A stretch of DNA of 64,000 nt from Chromatiaceae bacterium (GCA_013426805.1 JACDZG010000018.1:1-64000), one strand, 5' to 3'. Counted from the first letter of the stretch, positions 38,397 to 47,312 are shown. Program-made: numbers and translations. Notes: generated from the letters alone by a model not told the origin.

Positions 38397-39161
38397 ATGG
38401 CGAAACATCTCGTAAACACGGCAATGCTGCAGTGCACCTTCGGCGTCGCGCCCTCGTCCTTGCTGGTGACGCCGGAGAAGAACATGATGGAGAGCAGCTT
38501 ACCGGCGGCGAACATTGCGGATCACATGCCGATGAAGAACATCATGCCGTTCGGGATGTGCAACACCGTGAGCAATCCGACGGTCGCATCGGCGACGGCC
38601 GCGGCGGCGGGGGCGCTGGTGCCGATGCCCTGCATCCCGGTGACGACTGCACCCTGGATGGTCGGGGCGGTCACGGTGCTGGTCGGTTCTCAACCCGGGC
38701 TGAGCGACGACTCGAAGTGCCTCTGCTCCTATGGCGGTGTCATCTCCATCACGATAGCCGGGCAGTTTACCGTGGACCTGGGTTCTTCTCCCCCTGCCCC
38801 CGGCGCCGTGGCGGCGGCGGCGGCGCTCAACGCGGCGGCCTCCAACCGAGCGATGCAGGACGAGGCCGACCAGAAAAAGAAGGAGGCCGAAGAGGCGCTC
38901 GCGAACGCGAAGACGCCGGCGGAACAGGCTGCGGCCAGGGCGAAGATGGCCGAGGCGGACGAGGCCCAGAGGAAGGCCTCGACGGCGAAAGCCGGCAACG
39001 ACCTCGCCAAGGCGAGGAGGGAGCAGGTCTCCGCCAACGCTGCGCTGAGCAATGCCAAGACCCCGGAAGAGAAGGCGGCGGCGCAGCAGCGGCTTGCCGC
39101 GGCCGACCAGGCGGTCGCCGACGCCCAGGCGCGGCCCCCGTCGCCGCCGTACCCCCCGTAG
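38397..39161 (+). CDS. PAAR-like (DUF4280) T6SS spike-tip protein with coiled-coil tail
   Basis: 254 residues from ATG 38397 (MAKHLVNTAMLQCTFGVAPS). The first ~125 residues are a DUF4280/PAAR-like domain: LVTPEKNMMESSLPAANIAD, NIMPFGMCNTVSNPTVASAT, PCIPVTTAPWMVGAVTVLVG and CSYGGVISI. Such proteins cap VgrG spikes and recruit effectors. The remainder is a long alanine/lysine/glutamate helix with internal repeats (NAKTPAEQAAARAKMAEADE and NAKTPEEKAAAQQRLAAADQ) and a proline-rich end. The Rhs encoded 6 kb upstream has no PAAR domain of its own, so this may serve it. The PAAR-Rhs link is now interrupted by TA and transposase debris. Confidence 0.88.
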   Translation: MAKHLVNTAMLQCTFGVAPSSLLVTPEKNMMESSLPAANIADHMPMKNIMPFGMCNTVSNPTVASATAAAAGALVPMPCIPVTTAPWMVGAVTVLVGSQPGLSDDSKCLCSYGGVISITIAGQFTVDLGSSPPAPGAVAAAAALNAAASNRAMQDEADQKKKEAEEALANAKTPAEQAAARAKMAEADEAQRKASTAKAGNDLAKARREQVSANAALSNAKTPEEKAAAQQRLAAADQAVADAQARPPSPPYPP

Positions 39162-39186
39162 GGCGGAACGCGCAGCGGTTCCGCCA
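39158..39186. repeat. REP-like palindrome, GTAGGGCGGAACGC family, copy 2
   Basis: Matches 37665-37693 with one substitution. It overlaps the stop codon of the PAAR-like gene (TAG 39159-39161). Confidence 0.65.
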
Positions 39187-39352
39187 TCCGCTCGCGTGTG
39201 TGGCCTGACGGGCACAACCCCGTCCACCCGATCCGATCAGCGACAACCTCCGGGCCAGGGATCGACAGCCAAGGACGTGGTCTGCAAGGGATGGGGTCAG
39301 GTCATTAAGTCGGATGGGGTCAGGTCTTGACTTATGCCTTCTTTGAGCTTCG

Positions 39353-39690
39353 ATGGCAAGGCCACTGCGACTCGAGTTTGACGGGGCTCTGTACCACGTT
39401 ACCTCGCGAGGCGACGGGCGGGAGGCTATTTTCAGGGGCGCTACAAGGCGATCTTGGTGCAGAAGGAGACCTATTTCCTGGAACTTGCCCGCTACCTGGT
39501 CCTCAATCCGGTGCGGGCGCGCATGGTGCGCGCCGCGGGGGACTATCCTTGGAGCAGCTATCGCGCTACGACCGGCGACGATCCCGCCCCGGAGTGGCTT
39601 GAGACGCGCACGCTCCTCGCTGTGCTCGCAACGACGCAAGCGCAGGCCGTCGAGCGCTACCGGTCGTTCGTCCCGATTTCTCTGCCGCGG
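39353..39690 (+). pseudogene. REP-associated transposase remnant with internal deletion
   Basis: The N-terminus MARPLRLEFDGALYHVTSRG and the later segment GRYKAILVQKETYFLELARY, LVLNPVRARMVRAAGDYPWS, SYRATTGDDPAPEWLETR are both typical of one transposase family, but they lie in different frames and the ~70 intervening residues, including the HUH metal site, are gone. The upstream GGGGTCAGGTCTTGACTTATGCC-like leader, with GGGGTCAGGTC twice (39293-39328), is usual before such genes. Dead element. Confidence 0.8.
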
Positions 39691-39701
39691 ATTCGGCACT
39701 G

Positions 39702-39840
39702 GGGTACCTCTATCAAGCCCGGCTCACGCTGCTGCTGGCACTACGGCGTCTTGCCCAGGACGAGACCTTCGCCGTCTACCTCGAAACGCTGGACGACCTG
39801 GTCTTCGAGACCTCCGGCTCCACCCTGGTTCGGTGCGCGA
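39702..39840 (+). pseudogene. Fragment resembling a DUF4297-type nuclease N-terminus
   Basis: A short frame encodes GYLYQARLTLLLALRRLAQD and ETFAVYLETLDDLVFETSG. This is like the start of dsDNA-nuclease (DUF4297) proteins found in defence modules. No start codon, no continuation, and it is fused directly to the transposase remnant, so it is debris. The family call rests on one motif only. Confidence 0.35.
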
Positions 39841-39952
39841 GGTTGTGCGACGGATCGACGAGACCCCCTAGAAAGGCGCGCGCTCGTTCCGGATCGCTTC
39901 GGCCGGTGCTACCATGATCGGGTATTCTTCGGTAAGCGGGTGAATTTGCATC

Positions 39953-40204
39953 ATGGTTGAAAACACCAGCATTGTTTTGGGCGACCACTTCAAGGGGTTC
40001 GTCGAGCGTCAAGTCCGAAGCGGACGCTACGGCTCCGCCAGCGACGTCGTGCGCGCCAGCCTGCGACTGCTCGAGGAGCGCGAGCAACGGCTCGAAGCCC
40101 TGCGCCAAGCGCTGATCGAAGGCGAGGCAAGCGGCGAGGACTCTCCGCTCGACATGGTCGAGATCTGCCGGGAAGCACGCAGGGAAGCGGGCTTGGATGT
40201 CTGA
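39953..40204 (+). CDS. parD: ParD family antitoxin
   Basis: 83 residues: [40 protein letters not shown] and [19 protein letters not shown] form the standard ParD ribbon-helix-helix plus toxin-binding helix. Complete. The partner ParE frame overlaps its last codons but is truncated, so the antitoxin is now an orphan that could still repress its own promoter. Confidence 0.92.
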   Translation: MVENTSIVLGDHFKGFVERQVRSGRYGSASDVVRASLRLLEEREQRLEALRQALIEGEASGEDSPLDMVEICREARREAGLDV

Positions 40205-40358
40205 GATCGTCAAGCGCCCCCGTGCCAGGCAAGATCTGAAAGCGATCTGGCGCTACAGCTTCGAGCAATGGGGCGAGAAGCAGGCCGACAAGCGAATACC
40301 TGGGACAGACCACGGTTTCGGCGGAACCGGGGGGACACCTTCGTTCGAGCTGGAGTAG
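40197..40358 (+). pseudogene. parE: ParE toxin, truncated
   Basis: ATG 40197 overlaps the parD stop. The first 33 residues ([32 protein letters not shown]) are good ParE; from IPGTDHGFGG onward the sequence is foreign and stops at 40358. Full ParE is about 95 residues, so two thirds is lost. The junction GGGACAGACCACGG resembles scars left by RAYT-type elements. Confidence 0.8.
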
Positions 40359-40428
40359 CGCTGCGCGGCGACCTATCGATTCAATAAGTTGCGTAAATCT
40401 GAGGAGCCGACACCTTGGTGAATCCCCG

Positions 40429-40839
40429 ATGATCCCAGCCATCGTTGCACTCGACCGTCTGCGCGAGGGGAACGCCCGTTTCGCGGCCAATATTCGCAGT
40501 CAGGACAGCCTTGCCACGCCGACGCGCCGGCTCGAATTGACCGCGGGTCAGCGGCCGTTCGCCATCATTCCGGGGTGTTCGGACTCGCGGGTGCCGACGG
40601 AGATTGTGTTCGATCAGGGGCTTGGCGATCTGTTCGTGATCCGGGTGGCCGGCACCATCGTCGCGTCGTCGCAGGTGGGTAGCGTAGAGTTCGCGGCATC
40701 ACGTTAATGTACACGATTGGTTGTGGTGCTGGGTCATACGCAGTGCGGGGCAATCCTGGCGACGCTGGAGGAGTTTCCGCTTTTTGAAATTCTGCTTGGC
40801 AGACCCCGTGCGCCTCGCCAAACTGTCCACCCGGTGTAA
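40429..40839 (+). pseudogene. Beta-class carbonic anhydrase, nonsense mutation and truncation
   Basis: The frame begins IVALDRLREGNARFAANIRS and keeps the zinc-site motif IIPGCSDSRVPTEIVFDQGL and DLFVIRVAGTI. A TAA at 40705-40707 interrupts it between EFAASR and CTRLVVVLGHTQCGAILATL, in the same frame. All zinc ligands (Cys, Asp, His, Cys) would be present after read-through, but the C-terminal third is also missing, because the frame ends at 40839 after unrelated residues. Clearly decayed. Confidence 0.88.
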
Positions 40840-40868
40840 GCCGATTGAGAGTCGATCCGGAGTCTTTG

Positions 40869-41975
40869 ATGCGCCCACTGTTTGCCGCCCTGCTGTGCGT
40901 CCTTCCGCTGATTCAGCCGCTCCCGGCCGGAGCGGATGAGCAACAACTCCCGGGTTCGATCGAGGTGGTGGCGGAACTGCCCATCAACCCCGGCAACCTG
41001 GCGGTGACTCCCGACGGGCGGGTTTTCGCCACGGTGCATCAGTTCCGTCGGGCCGACGCCCAACTCATTGAGGTAACAGGGCCAGCGAGCTACCGTCCCT
41101 GGCCGGATGCGGCCTGGAACGGACCCTTTGGTGCGGGGCCGGAGGTGCTCAACAGCGCGCTCGGCATCCGGATCGATCGCCAGGGGCGGCTGTGGGTGCT
41201 CGACAACGGCTTGGGCGATCCGCCGCTGCTACCGCACCAGACGCCCAAGCTGCTGGCCTTTGCGCTCGCCGACGGCAAGCCGGTCTATCGCTATGATTTT
41301 CCGCCGGAGACCGGGCCGGCGGGGAGTTTTCTGAACGACCTGGCAGTGGATGACGCGCGGGGCTTCGTGTACATCGCGGACGTGGGCGGCAGTCAGGCGC
41401 CGGCGCTGGTGGTGCTGGATCTCAATCAGCGACGTTCACGGCGTTTTACCGCTTCGCCGACATTACAGGCGGAAGATGTGAATCTGGTGGTCGAGGGGCG
41501 GGTGATCGGACCGCGGGGGGATGACGGGAAGGTCAAGCCGGCCCGGATTGCGCTGAATCCCATCACCTTATCGGCGGACGGCGAGACGCTGTTTTTCGGG
41601 GCGATGAACGGGGAAACCTGGTATCGGGTCCCGGCCCGGTTGCTGCGGGAGGGTGCGACGGATGCGGTGATCGCCGCGGCGATCACCAAGGCCGGCCCCA
41701 AGCCGGTCTCGGACGGGGCCGCCACCGATGCCGCGGGTCGTCACTATTTTACTGACCTGGGGAACAACGCCATCGCTGTGCTGGGACTGGACCGTCGACT
41801 TGAGGCCCTCGTACAGGACGATCGGCTGCTATGGCCGGACGCGTTGAGCTTTGGCGAACCCGGCTGGCTTTACATTGCCGTCAACCAGTTGCATCGCGCG
41901 CCTTTCCTCAACGGCGGGGTCGAGGGTGCGGTGCCGCCGTTTCGGATCATGCGTGTCTATATCGGGCCGGATTAG
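40869..41975 (+). CDS. Secreted MRJP/Yellow-family protein
   Basis: 368 residues from ATG 40869 (MRPLFAALLCVLPLIQPLPA, then GADEQQ: a signal peptide). Beta-propeller of the major royal jelly protein/Yellow family, seen in ALGIRIDRQGRLWVLDNGLG, GSFLNDLAVDDARGFVYIAD, TLSADGETLFFGAMNGETWY and LLWPDALSFGEPGWLYIAVN. Bacterial members are periplasmic or secreted, with no firmly known substrate; some are annotated as gluconolactonase-like. The gene lies at the right edge of the accessory island and appears intact. Confidence 0.9.
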   Translation: MRPLFAALLCVLPLIQPLPAGADEQQLPGSIEVVAELPINPGNLAVTPDGRVFATVHQFRRADAQLIEVTGPASYRPWPDAAWNGPFGAGPEVLNSALGIRIDRQGRLWVLDNGLGDPPLLPHQTPKLLAFALADGKPVYRYDFPPETGPAGSFLNDLAVDDARGFVYIADVGGSQAPALVVLDLNQRRSRRFTASPTLQAEDVNLVVEGRVIGPRGDDGKVKPARIALNPITLSADGETLFFGAMNGETWYRVPARLLREGATDAVIAAAITKAGPKPVSDGAATDAAGRHYFTDLGNNAIAVLGLDRRLEALVQDDRLLWPDALSFGEPGWLYIAVNQLHRAPFLNGGVEGAVPPFRIMRVYIGPD

Positions 41976-42099
41976 GGTTCTGACGCGTTACCAAGACAGC
42001 AGTCAGCACCGGTTCAGTCGGCGTTCATGAACCCCGGCCTACGCTGGCGCTCAAGGGTCGAGGCATGGGGCTTTGACCGACCTGACGAGCGAAGCAACC

Positions 42100-42423
42100 A
42101 TGAAGACGAAGTTCACCGGGCTCAAGATGGCGCTGACGGTCGCGTTGACAGCAGCGCTCGGGCTGCCGGGGCCGGCGGCAGCGCGTGGGGGCGATGACCG
42201 GGGCGACGGGTACCGGCGCGATTGGGATCGGGATCACGGTGAACGGAGCTGGCACGAGCGCAAGCCGCGGCATCATCATGACCATCGTCCGCGCTACAGA
42301 TACGACGACCGGCGCCCGGTGGTCATCCGCCAGCCGGTTTACGTGGAACGTCGCGCGCCGGTGATGATGCCGGGCTTCGGCTTGGGGAATGGGGTGACCG
42401 TGATCTTGCGCAGTGATTGGTAA
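42100..42423 (+). CDS. Small secreted His/Arg/Asp-rich protein
   Basis: 107 residues from ATG 42100. Signal peptide MKTKFTGLKMALTVALTAAL through PAAA. The mature part is dominated by D, R, H, Y (DDRGDGYRRDWDRDHGERSW, HHHDHRPRYRYDDRRPVVIR) and ends in a short hydrophobic strand GNGVTVILRSDW. The histidine cluster suggests metal binding, as in RcnB-like periplasmic proteins, but I do not assign it to that family. Confidence 0.75.
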   Translation: MKTKFTGLKMALTVALTAALGLPGPAAARGGDDRGDGYRRDWDRDHGERSWHERKPRHHHDHRPRYRYDDRRPVVIRQPVYVERRAPVMMPGFGLGNGVTVILRSDW

Positions 42424-42532
42424 CACCGGCCCTGGTCAGGTTGAGTGTGCGGCGGGTCTACGCGGGTCACGGCTCAGTGGAGGCTATGCTACATTCCCGG
42501 TCATCCGGCCGACACCCAGACTCGACCTGCCC

Positions 42533-42817
42533 ATGCAGACCACTCCCATTTTGTTCATCGTCCTCTCCCTGGCGGCCGTGGCCGGGCCGGCCGGCGTCTG
42601 TGCGGCACCGCCGGTGGTCACGGTCTTGGGTTCACTCTCACTCCTGGCCGGCCGGGGCGGCGGTGCCTCCTCAGCCGCGGAGGCCGCCGAGGCGGCGCGG
42701 CGCCAGACCGGCGGCAAGGTGCTCTCGGTCAGTCAAACCAGCGGCGGTTATGAGGTCAAGGTCCTTACCCCGTCGGGTGAGGTCCGAATGGTTTTCATCC
42801 CCGGTTCCGGGGGCTGA
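42533..42817 (+). CDS. Small secreted PepSY-like protein
   Basis: 94 residues from ATG 42533. Signal peptide MQTTPILFIVLSLAAVAGPA through VCA. The C-terminal half AARRQTGGKVLSVSQTSGGY, EVKVLTPSGEVRMVFI matches the minimal PepSY-type beta hairpin found in proteins encoded next to PhoP/PhoQ-like pairs. It lies 32 bp before the response regulator, so it is probably a periplasmic modulator co-transcribed with the kinase. Confidence 0.78.
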   Translation: MQTTPILFIVLSLAAVAGPAGVCAAPPVVTVLGSLSLLAGRGGGASSAAEAAEAARRQTGGKVLSVSQTSGGYEVKVLTPSGEVRMVFIPGSGG

Positions 42818-42849
42818 GCCTCTCTGGTGTCCACTGCGGCGAGGACTCG

Positions 42850-43533
42850 ATGCGTATCCTGGTGATCGAGGACGAAGCGGCGTTGCGCACGCAACTGACT
42901 GACCGACTGGTCCGCGAGGGCTTTCGGGTGGACGGCAGCGGGGACGGCGACGAGGGGCTTTATCTGGCGATCGAGTACCCGTTCGATGCCGCGGTTGTGG
43001 ATTTGGGTTTGCCGGGGATGCCGGGCATCGAGATCATCCGCCGCCTGCGTGCGGCGGGCAACCGTCTCCCGGTGCTGGTGCTCACCGCCCGCGGCCGCTG
43101 GCAGGATAAGGTCGAGGGATTGGAGGCCGGGGCGGACGACTATCTGGCCAAACCCTTCGAGATGGAGGAGTTGCTGGCCCGACTGCGTGCTCTGCTGCGT
43201 CGTGCCGCGGGCGCGGCGACCGCCGAGTTGATCGCGGGTCCGGTGCGCCTGGACCGCGCCGGGCAGCGGGTGGCGGTGGCCGGCCGGCCGGTGGACCTGA
43301 CCGACTTCGAGTTCCGCCTGCTGGAGCGGTTGATGACCGAACGCGCGCGCGTCCTGTCCAAACGCGAGTTGGCGGACTATCTTTATCCCCATGACGAGGA
43401 CCGGGACAGCAATGTGCTGGAGGTGCTGCTCGGGCGCTTGCGCCGCAAGCTGGATCCAAACGGCAGCCTGGCGCCGATCGAGACCTTGCGCGGACGGGGC
43501 TATCGCTTCGTCCTGGGGCATGACCCGGTGTGA
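42850..43533 (+). CDS. OmpR/PhoP-family response regulator
   Basis: 227 residues: receiver domain (MRILVIEDEAALRTQLTDRL; phospho-Asp in AAVVDLGLPGMPG; Lys in YLAKPFEMEE) plus a winged-helix DNA-binding domain (VDLTDFEFRLLERLMTERAR, VLEVLLGRLRRKLDPNG, IETLRGRGYRFV). Cytoplasmic transcription factor. Stop overlaps the kinase GTG start. Closest in style to PhoP/QseB-type regulators of Mg2+, cationic peptide or envelope stress. Confidence 0.95.
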   Translation: MRILVIEDEAALRTQLTDRLVREGFRVDGSGDGDEGLYLAIEYPFDAAVVDLGLPGMPGIEIIRRLRAAGNRLPVLVLTARGRWQDKVEGLEAGADDYLAKPFEMEELLARLRALLRRAAGAATAELIAGPVRLDRAGQRVAVAGRPVDLTDFEFRLLERLMTERARVLSKRELADYLYPHDEDRDSNVLEVLLGRLRRKLDPNGSLAPIETLRGRGYRFVLGHDPV

Positions 43534-44864
43534 GATCGCTGCAGACGCGGGTCACGGCGGTTGCCGCCCTGGTGTTGGTGGTGTTCATGGTGCTCGCCGG
43601 TCTGGCCCTGGAGCGCGCCTTTCAGGCCAGTGCCCGCTCGGCACGCGAGGAGCGCCTGCTGGGGCAGGTCTATCTGCTGATGGCGGCGGCGGATGCGGAC
43701 GAGGACGGCTTGACCCTGCCGCGCGAGTTGGCCGAGGCCCGTTTCAGTTTGCCTGACTCGGGGCTCTATGGGCAGGTGAGTGACGGCGCGGGCCGGGCGG
43801 TGTGGCGTTCAGTCTCGGCCATCGATCAGCGGATCCCGTTCGCGATCGGGCTGGCGCCGGGCGAGCGCCGCTTCCAGGAGGCGCACGACGGGCACGGCAA
43901 CGCGTATTTCGTCGAGGGCTACGGGGTCCTCTGGACGATCGGCCCGGTCCCCCGCGCCTACACCTTCAGCGTGGCCGAGGACCTCACCGAGTACCGGCGC
44001 GCGTTGGCCGGATTTCGCGGCAGCCTGACCGGTTGGCTGGGAGCCATGTCGATCATCCTGCTCGCTGCCCTGCTGCTGGCGTTGCGCTGGGGGCTGGCGC
44101 CGTTGCGGCGGGTGGCGAACGAGGTCGCCGCGTGCGAGGCCGGGGCGCAGGATCGCCTGCATGGTGTCTATCCGCGGGAACTCCGCGCACTCACCGACAA
44201 TCTCAATGCATTGTTGGCTCACGAGTCGGCCCGCCAGACGCGGCTCGGCAATGCTCTGGCCGACCTGGCCCATAGCCTGAAGACCCCGCTGGCGGTGCTG
44301 CGCGGGGCGCTTGGCGAGGCGTCGCTGCAGCCCGCGCTGGCCGCGCGGCTCGCTGAGCAGATCCATCGGATGGACGGGATCGTCGCCTATCAGTTGGAGC
44401 GCGCCCGCGCGCGACCCCTGACCGCGCTGGCCGCGCCGGTGCCGGTCGCGCCGATCGTGGAGCGGCTGATCGCCACGTTGACCAAGCTGCATGCCGGACG
44501 GGCCGTCGCCGTCACCCTGGATCTGGAGCCGGGGCTGGTTTTTCGCGGAGTCGAAGGCGACCTGCTGGAGGTGCTCGGCAACCTGTTCGATAATGCTTAC
44601 AAGTGGTGTCGCACGCAGGTTGATGTCGGTGGTCGGCGGGAGGGCGGGACACTGGTTCTGTGGGTCAGGGATGACGGCGCCGGAATTCCGCCGGAGCAGG
44701 TGCGCGCGGTGATTGAGCGTGGCGCGCGCGCGGATTTGTCCACCCCCGGACACGGCATCGGATTGGCCGTGGTTTACGAGATCTGCCGCGCCTATGGGGG
44801 TGATCTCGTGCTCACCGACAGCCCCGCCGGTGGTACCTTGGCAAGGGTCCGGCTAGTGGCTTGA
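43530..44864 (+). CDS. PhoQ-like membrane sensor histidine kinase
   Basis: 444 residues from GTG 43530. Membrane segment 1 (VTAVAALVLVVFMVLAGLAL), a periplasmic sensor of ~120 residues with acidic patches (AADADEDG), membrane segment 2 (LGAMSIILLAALLLALRWGL), HAMP, HisKA with His in LADLAHSLKTPLAVLRGAL, and HATPase_c (NLFDNAYKWC, DDGAGIPPEQ, GHGIGLAVVYEI). The HSLKTPL form of the H box is typical of PhoQ-type kinases. Partner of the regulator just upstream. Confidence 0.94.
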   Translation: MRSLQTRVTAVAALVLVVFMVLAGLALERAFQASARSAREERLLGQVYLLMAAADADEDGLTLPRELAEARFSLPDSGLYGQVSDGAGRAVWRSVSAIDQRIPFAIGLAPGERRFQEAHDGHGNAYFVEGYGVLWTIGPVPRAYTFSVAEDLTEYRRALAGFRGSLTGWLGAMSIILLAALLLALRWGLAPLRRVANEVAACEAGAQDRLHGVYPRELRALTDNLNALLAHESARQTRLGNALADLAHSLKTPLAVLRGALGEASLQPALAARLAEQIHRMDGIVAYQLERARARPLTALAAPVPVAPIVERLIATLTKLHAGRAVAVTLDLEPGLVFRGVEGDLLEVLGNLFDNAYKWCRTQVDVGGRREGGTLVLWVRDDGAGIPPEQVRAVIERGARADLSTPGHGIGLAVVYEICRAYGGDLVLTDSPAGGTLARVRLVA

Positions 44865-45028
44865 CGGCTCCGTAACGGGTTCGTCACTGTCGGGATCAGG
44901 TGATTGCCGAATCGCCTCGTTCCATCAACGCCGTTGCCTCCCTGCAATTGCAGCTTCGCGGGTCAGCCCGGTCATCGACCGACGACGCCGATTTTCGCTG
45001 GCTCATCTATTCGACCTAAGGACCCTTC

Positions 45029-47248
45029 ATGCCCACATCGAACCATACCCCGCCCCCGAACCAGGATCTGATCGTCGGTTGCGAATGCCCCGCGGGTTGG
45101 GCCGAACCCCTCTACATCCATTGGTGGGACGGTGCGCCTGGCGGCGGCAGCAGCGGGTGGCCGGGGGTGCCGATGCAGCCCGACCCCGAGCGGGCGGGCT
45201 GGTACCTGCACCGGTTCCCGAATACCCGGGTGATGCATCTGATTTTCAATGATGGTCAGGGTCACCAAACCCCGGATCATCTACGCGACCGCAATGGTTG
45301 GCTGGATGCCCGGGGGCGCTGGCACAATCAGGCGCCGGCCGTCAGCGCGGTCGTGCCGCCGCCCGTGGTGCCGGCTGCCGCGCAGCAGTCGGCGCCCCTG
45401 GTCGCCTGGACCGCGGAGGCCCCGCTGGCCCCGGTCGGGGAGCGCACCGATTTTCGCGAGGAGACCATCTATTTTCTGATCACCACGCGGTTCTATGACG
45501 GCGACCCGTCGAATAACTTCTTCTGCCGCGACCGCATCCGTTTCGACGCGGCGGGTCAGGCGGTCGATCCGCATTGGCGCGGGGACTTCAAGGGGTTGAT
45601 CGAGCGGCTGGATTACATCCGCGACCTGGGCTTTACGGCGATCTGGATCACTCCGCCGGTCGAGAACCGCTCCGGGCTCGATTACCACGGCTATCACCCC
45701 TATGACTGGACCCGTGTCGATCCACGGCTGGAGTCCCCCGGCGCCACCTACCGGGATCTGATCGACGCGGCCCACGCCCAGGGGATCAAAATCATCCAGG
45801 ATGTGGTGCTGAACCATTCCTGCCAGTACGGCATCCGCGGCCAGGTTCACATCGACCACCTGCCGATCAAATACTATGTGCCGCAGGGTGCCGAGTCGGG
45901 GCGGGTGAATCACGGACCCTATCAGGGCAACCTGGGCAATTATGCCTGGCCGAACCGGGACGATATCGACAACCCGCTGGCTCCCGACTGGTGGCGTGAG
46001 CGCCATCTGCGCGACCCCGACGGACGCGAGCCCCTGGTCGACCCCAAGACCGGCGAGACCGTACCGAAGGCCGGCTACAACCCCGGGCGCTTCTTTGGGG
46101 TGGATGCCAACCAGTTGGACCCGGCGTGGTACCACCAGGAAGGCTTCATTTGCGGCGGCGATTGGGAGAGCGCCCATCCGCTGCAGCACAAACACCTGGC
46201 GGGTGACTGCATCGATCTGGCCACCAATCGGCAGAACGTGAAGGACTATCTGATCGGGGCCATCAACGGCTATCTGGACCTGGGCGTGGATGCGCTGCGC
46301 ATCGACACCGTGAAGCATGTGGAACGCGACAACCTGCTCGAGTACGTCAATGCCTGGAAGGCCCACAAGCCGGGGCTGTTCGTCTTCGGCGAAAATCTGG
46401 TCAAGGGCTATGGTTGGGGCGACCTGGGCGGCGGCGACAACGGCCCGAGCCAGATCCGCCCCTGGTGGTACACGCGCCTGGGTCATGACCCGCGTGACCC
46501 CAACGCGGGCGGCGACTCGGGCTTCTCGGTGCTCGATTTCGGGCTCTTCTCCACCTTCCGCGACACGGTGAGCAAGGGAACCTACGGCGGCACGGCACAG
46601 ATTCTGTCGATGGACTGGATCTATGGCGATGTGACCAGCCTGGTGACCTTCCTGCAGAACCACGACGTCGGTCCGGACAATGACTTCAAGTTCCGTTTCA
46701 AGGGCGATGACTGGATGGCCGCGGCGGCCTATAACCTGATCTGGACGGCGCGCGGCATTCCCTGCCTCTACTACGGCGAGGAGATCGCGTTCATGCGGGG
46801 CGCTCCCCAGGATGTCGAGGGTGAAAAAGATACCCTGGATCAGACCGGCCGTGCCTATTTTGGCGACCACCTGATCGATGAGCGGATCGGCCAGACCCAG
46901 TCCCACCCGCTCTACCAGCACATCAAGCGGCTCAACCAGATTCGCCGTGCCGTCCCCGCGCTGCAGAAAGCGCAGATGACCCAGGTGAGCGAGTGGGGCA
47001 GCGGCATGCGTTTCGTCCGCGACCTGTCGGGCGAGGGCAGCTACGCCGTGATCGGGCTCGCCATCGGCTCCGACCAGTCGGTGACGGTCGAGGGGGTGCG
47101 CGACGGCATCTACCGCGATGCCGTGACCGGCCGCGAAGTTCAGGTCCACGACGGGCGGCTGAGCTTCAGCGTGCACGCCAATTCCGCCGGAATCTACGTC
47201 CTGGACGGACCCGGCAAAGTGGGGGTGGACGGCGTCTACCTGCGCTGA
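45029..47248 (+). CDS. Alpha-amylase family (GH13) with N-terminal starch-binding-like module
   Basis: 739 residues, no signal peptide, so probably cytoplasmic and acting on glycogen or maltodextrins. Residues ~15-95 form a CBM25/26-like beta module (LYIHWWDGAPGGGSSGWPGV, AGWYLHRFPNTRVMHLIFND). The GH13 barrel follows: GFTAIWITPPVENRSGLDYH, DVVLNHSCQYG, the nucleophile Asp in ALRIDTVKHVER, the acid/base Glu in FVFGENLVKGYGW, and the transition-state Asp in LVTFLQNHDVGPDND. A C-terminal beta domain closes the protein. Monocistronic in appearance, ending before a palindrome. Confidence 0.94.
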   Translation: MPTSNHTPPPNQDLIVGCECPAGWAEPLYIHWWDGAPGGGSSGWPGVPMQPDPERAGWYLHRFPNTRVMHLIFNDGQGHQTPDHLRDRNGWLDARGRWHNQAPAVSAVVPPPVVPAAAQQSAPLVAWTAEAPLAPVGERTDFREETIYFLITTRFYDGDPSNNFFCRDRIRFDAAGQAVDPHWRGDFKGLIERLDYIRDLGFTAIWITPPVENRSGLDYHGYHPYDWTRVDPRLESPGATYRDLIDAAHAQGIKIIQDVVLNHSCQYGIRGQVHIDHLPIKYYVPQGAESGRVNHGPYQGNLGNYAWPNRDDIDNPLAPDWWRERHLRDPDGREPLVDPKTGETVPKAGYNPGRFFGVDANQLDPAWYHQEGFICGGDWESAHPLQHKHLAGDCIDLATNRQNVKDYLIGAINGYLDLGVDALRIDTVKHVERDNLLEYVNAWKAHKPGLFVFGENLVKGYGWGDLGGGDNGPSQIRPWWYTRLGHDPRDPNAGGDSGFSVLDFGLFSTFRDTVSKGTYGGTAQILSMDWIYGDVTSLVTFLQNHDVGPDNDFKFRFKGDDWMAAAAYNLIWTARGIPCLYYGEEIAFMRGAPQDVEGEKDTLDQTGRAYFGDHLIDERIGQTQSHPLYQHIKRLNQIRRAVPALQKAQMTQVSEWGSGMRFVRDLSGEGSYAVIGLAIGSDQSVTVEGVRDGIYRDAVTGREVQVHDGRLSFSVHANSAGIYVLDGPGKVGVDGVYLR

Positions 47249-47265
47249 GCGCATCCTCCTGGAGT

Positions 47266-47312
47266 CCAAGGCTTCAGCCTTGGCGCGGCGGGGACCAGGG
47301 CTGAAGCCCAGG
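47266..47312. repeat. REP-like palindrome between amylase and pssA
   Basis: CCAAGGCTTCAGCCTTGG (47266-47283) pairs imperfectly with CCAGGGCTGAAGCCCAGG (47295-47312). Same family as 864-904. Lying 18 bp past the amylase stop, it may also weaken read-through, though there is no U-tract. Confidence 0.6.
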
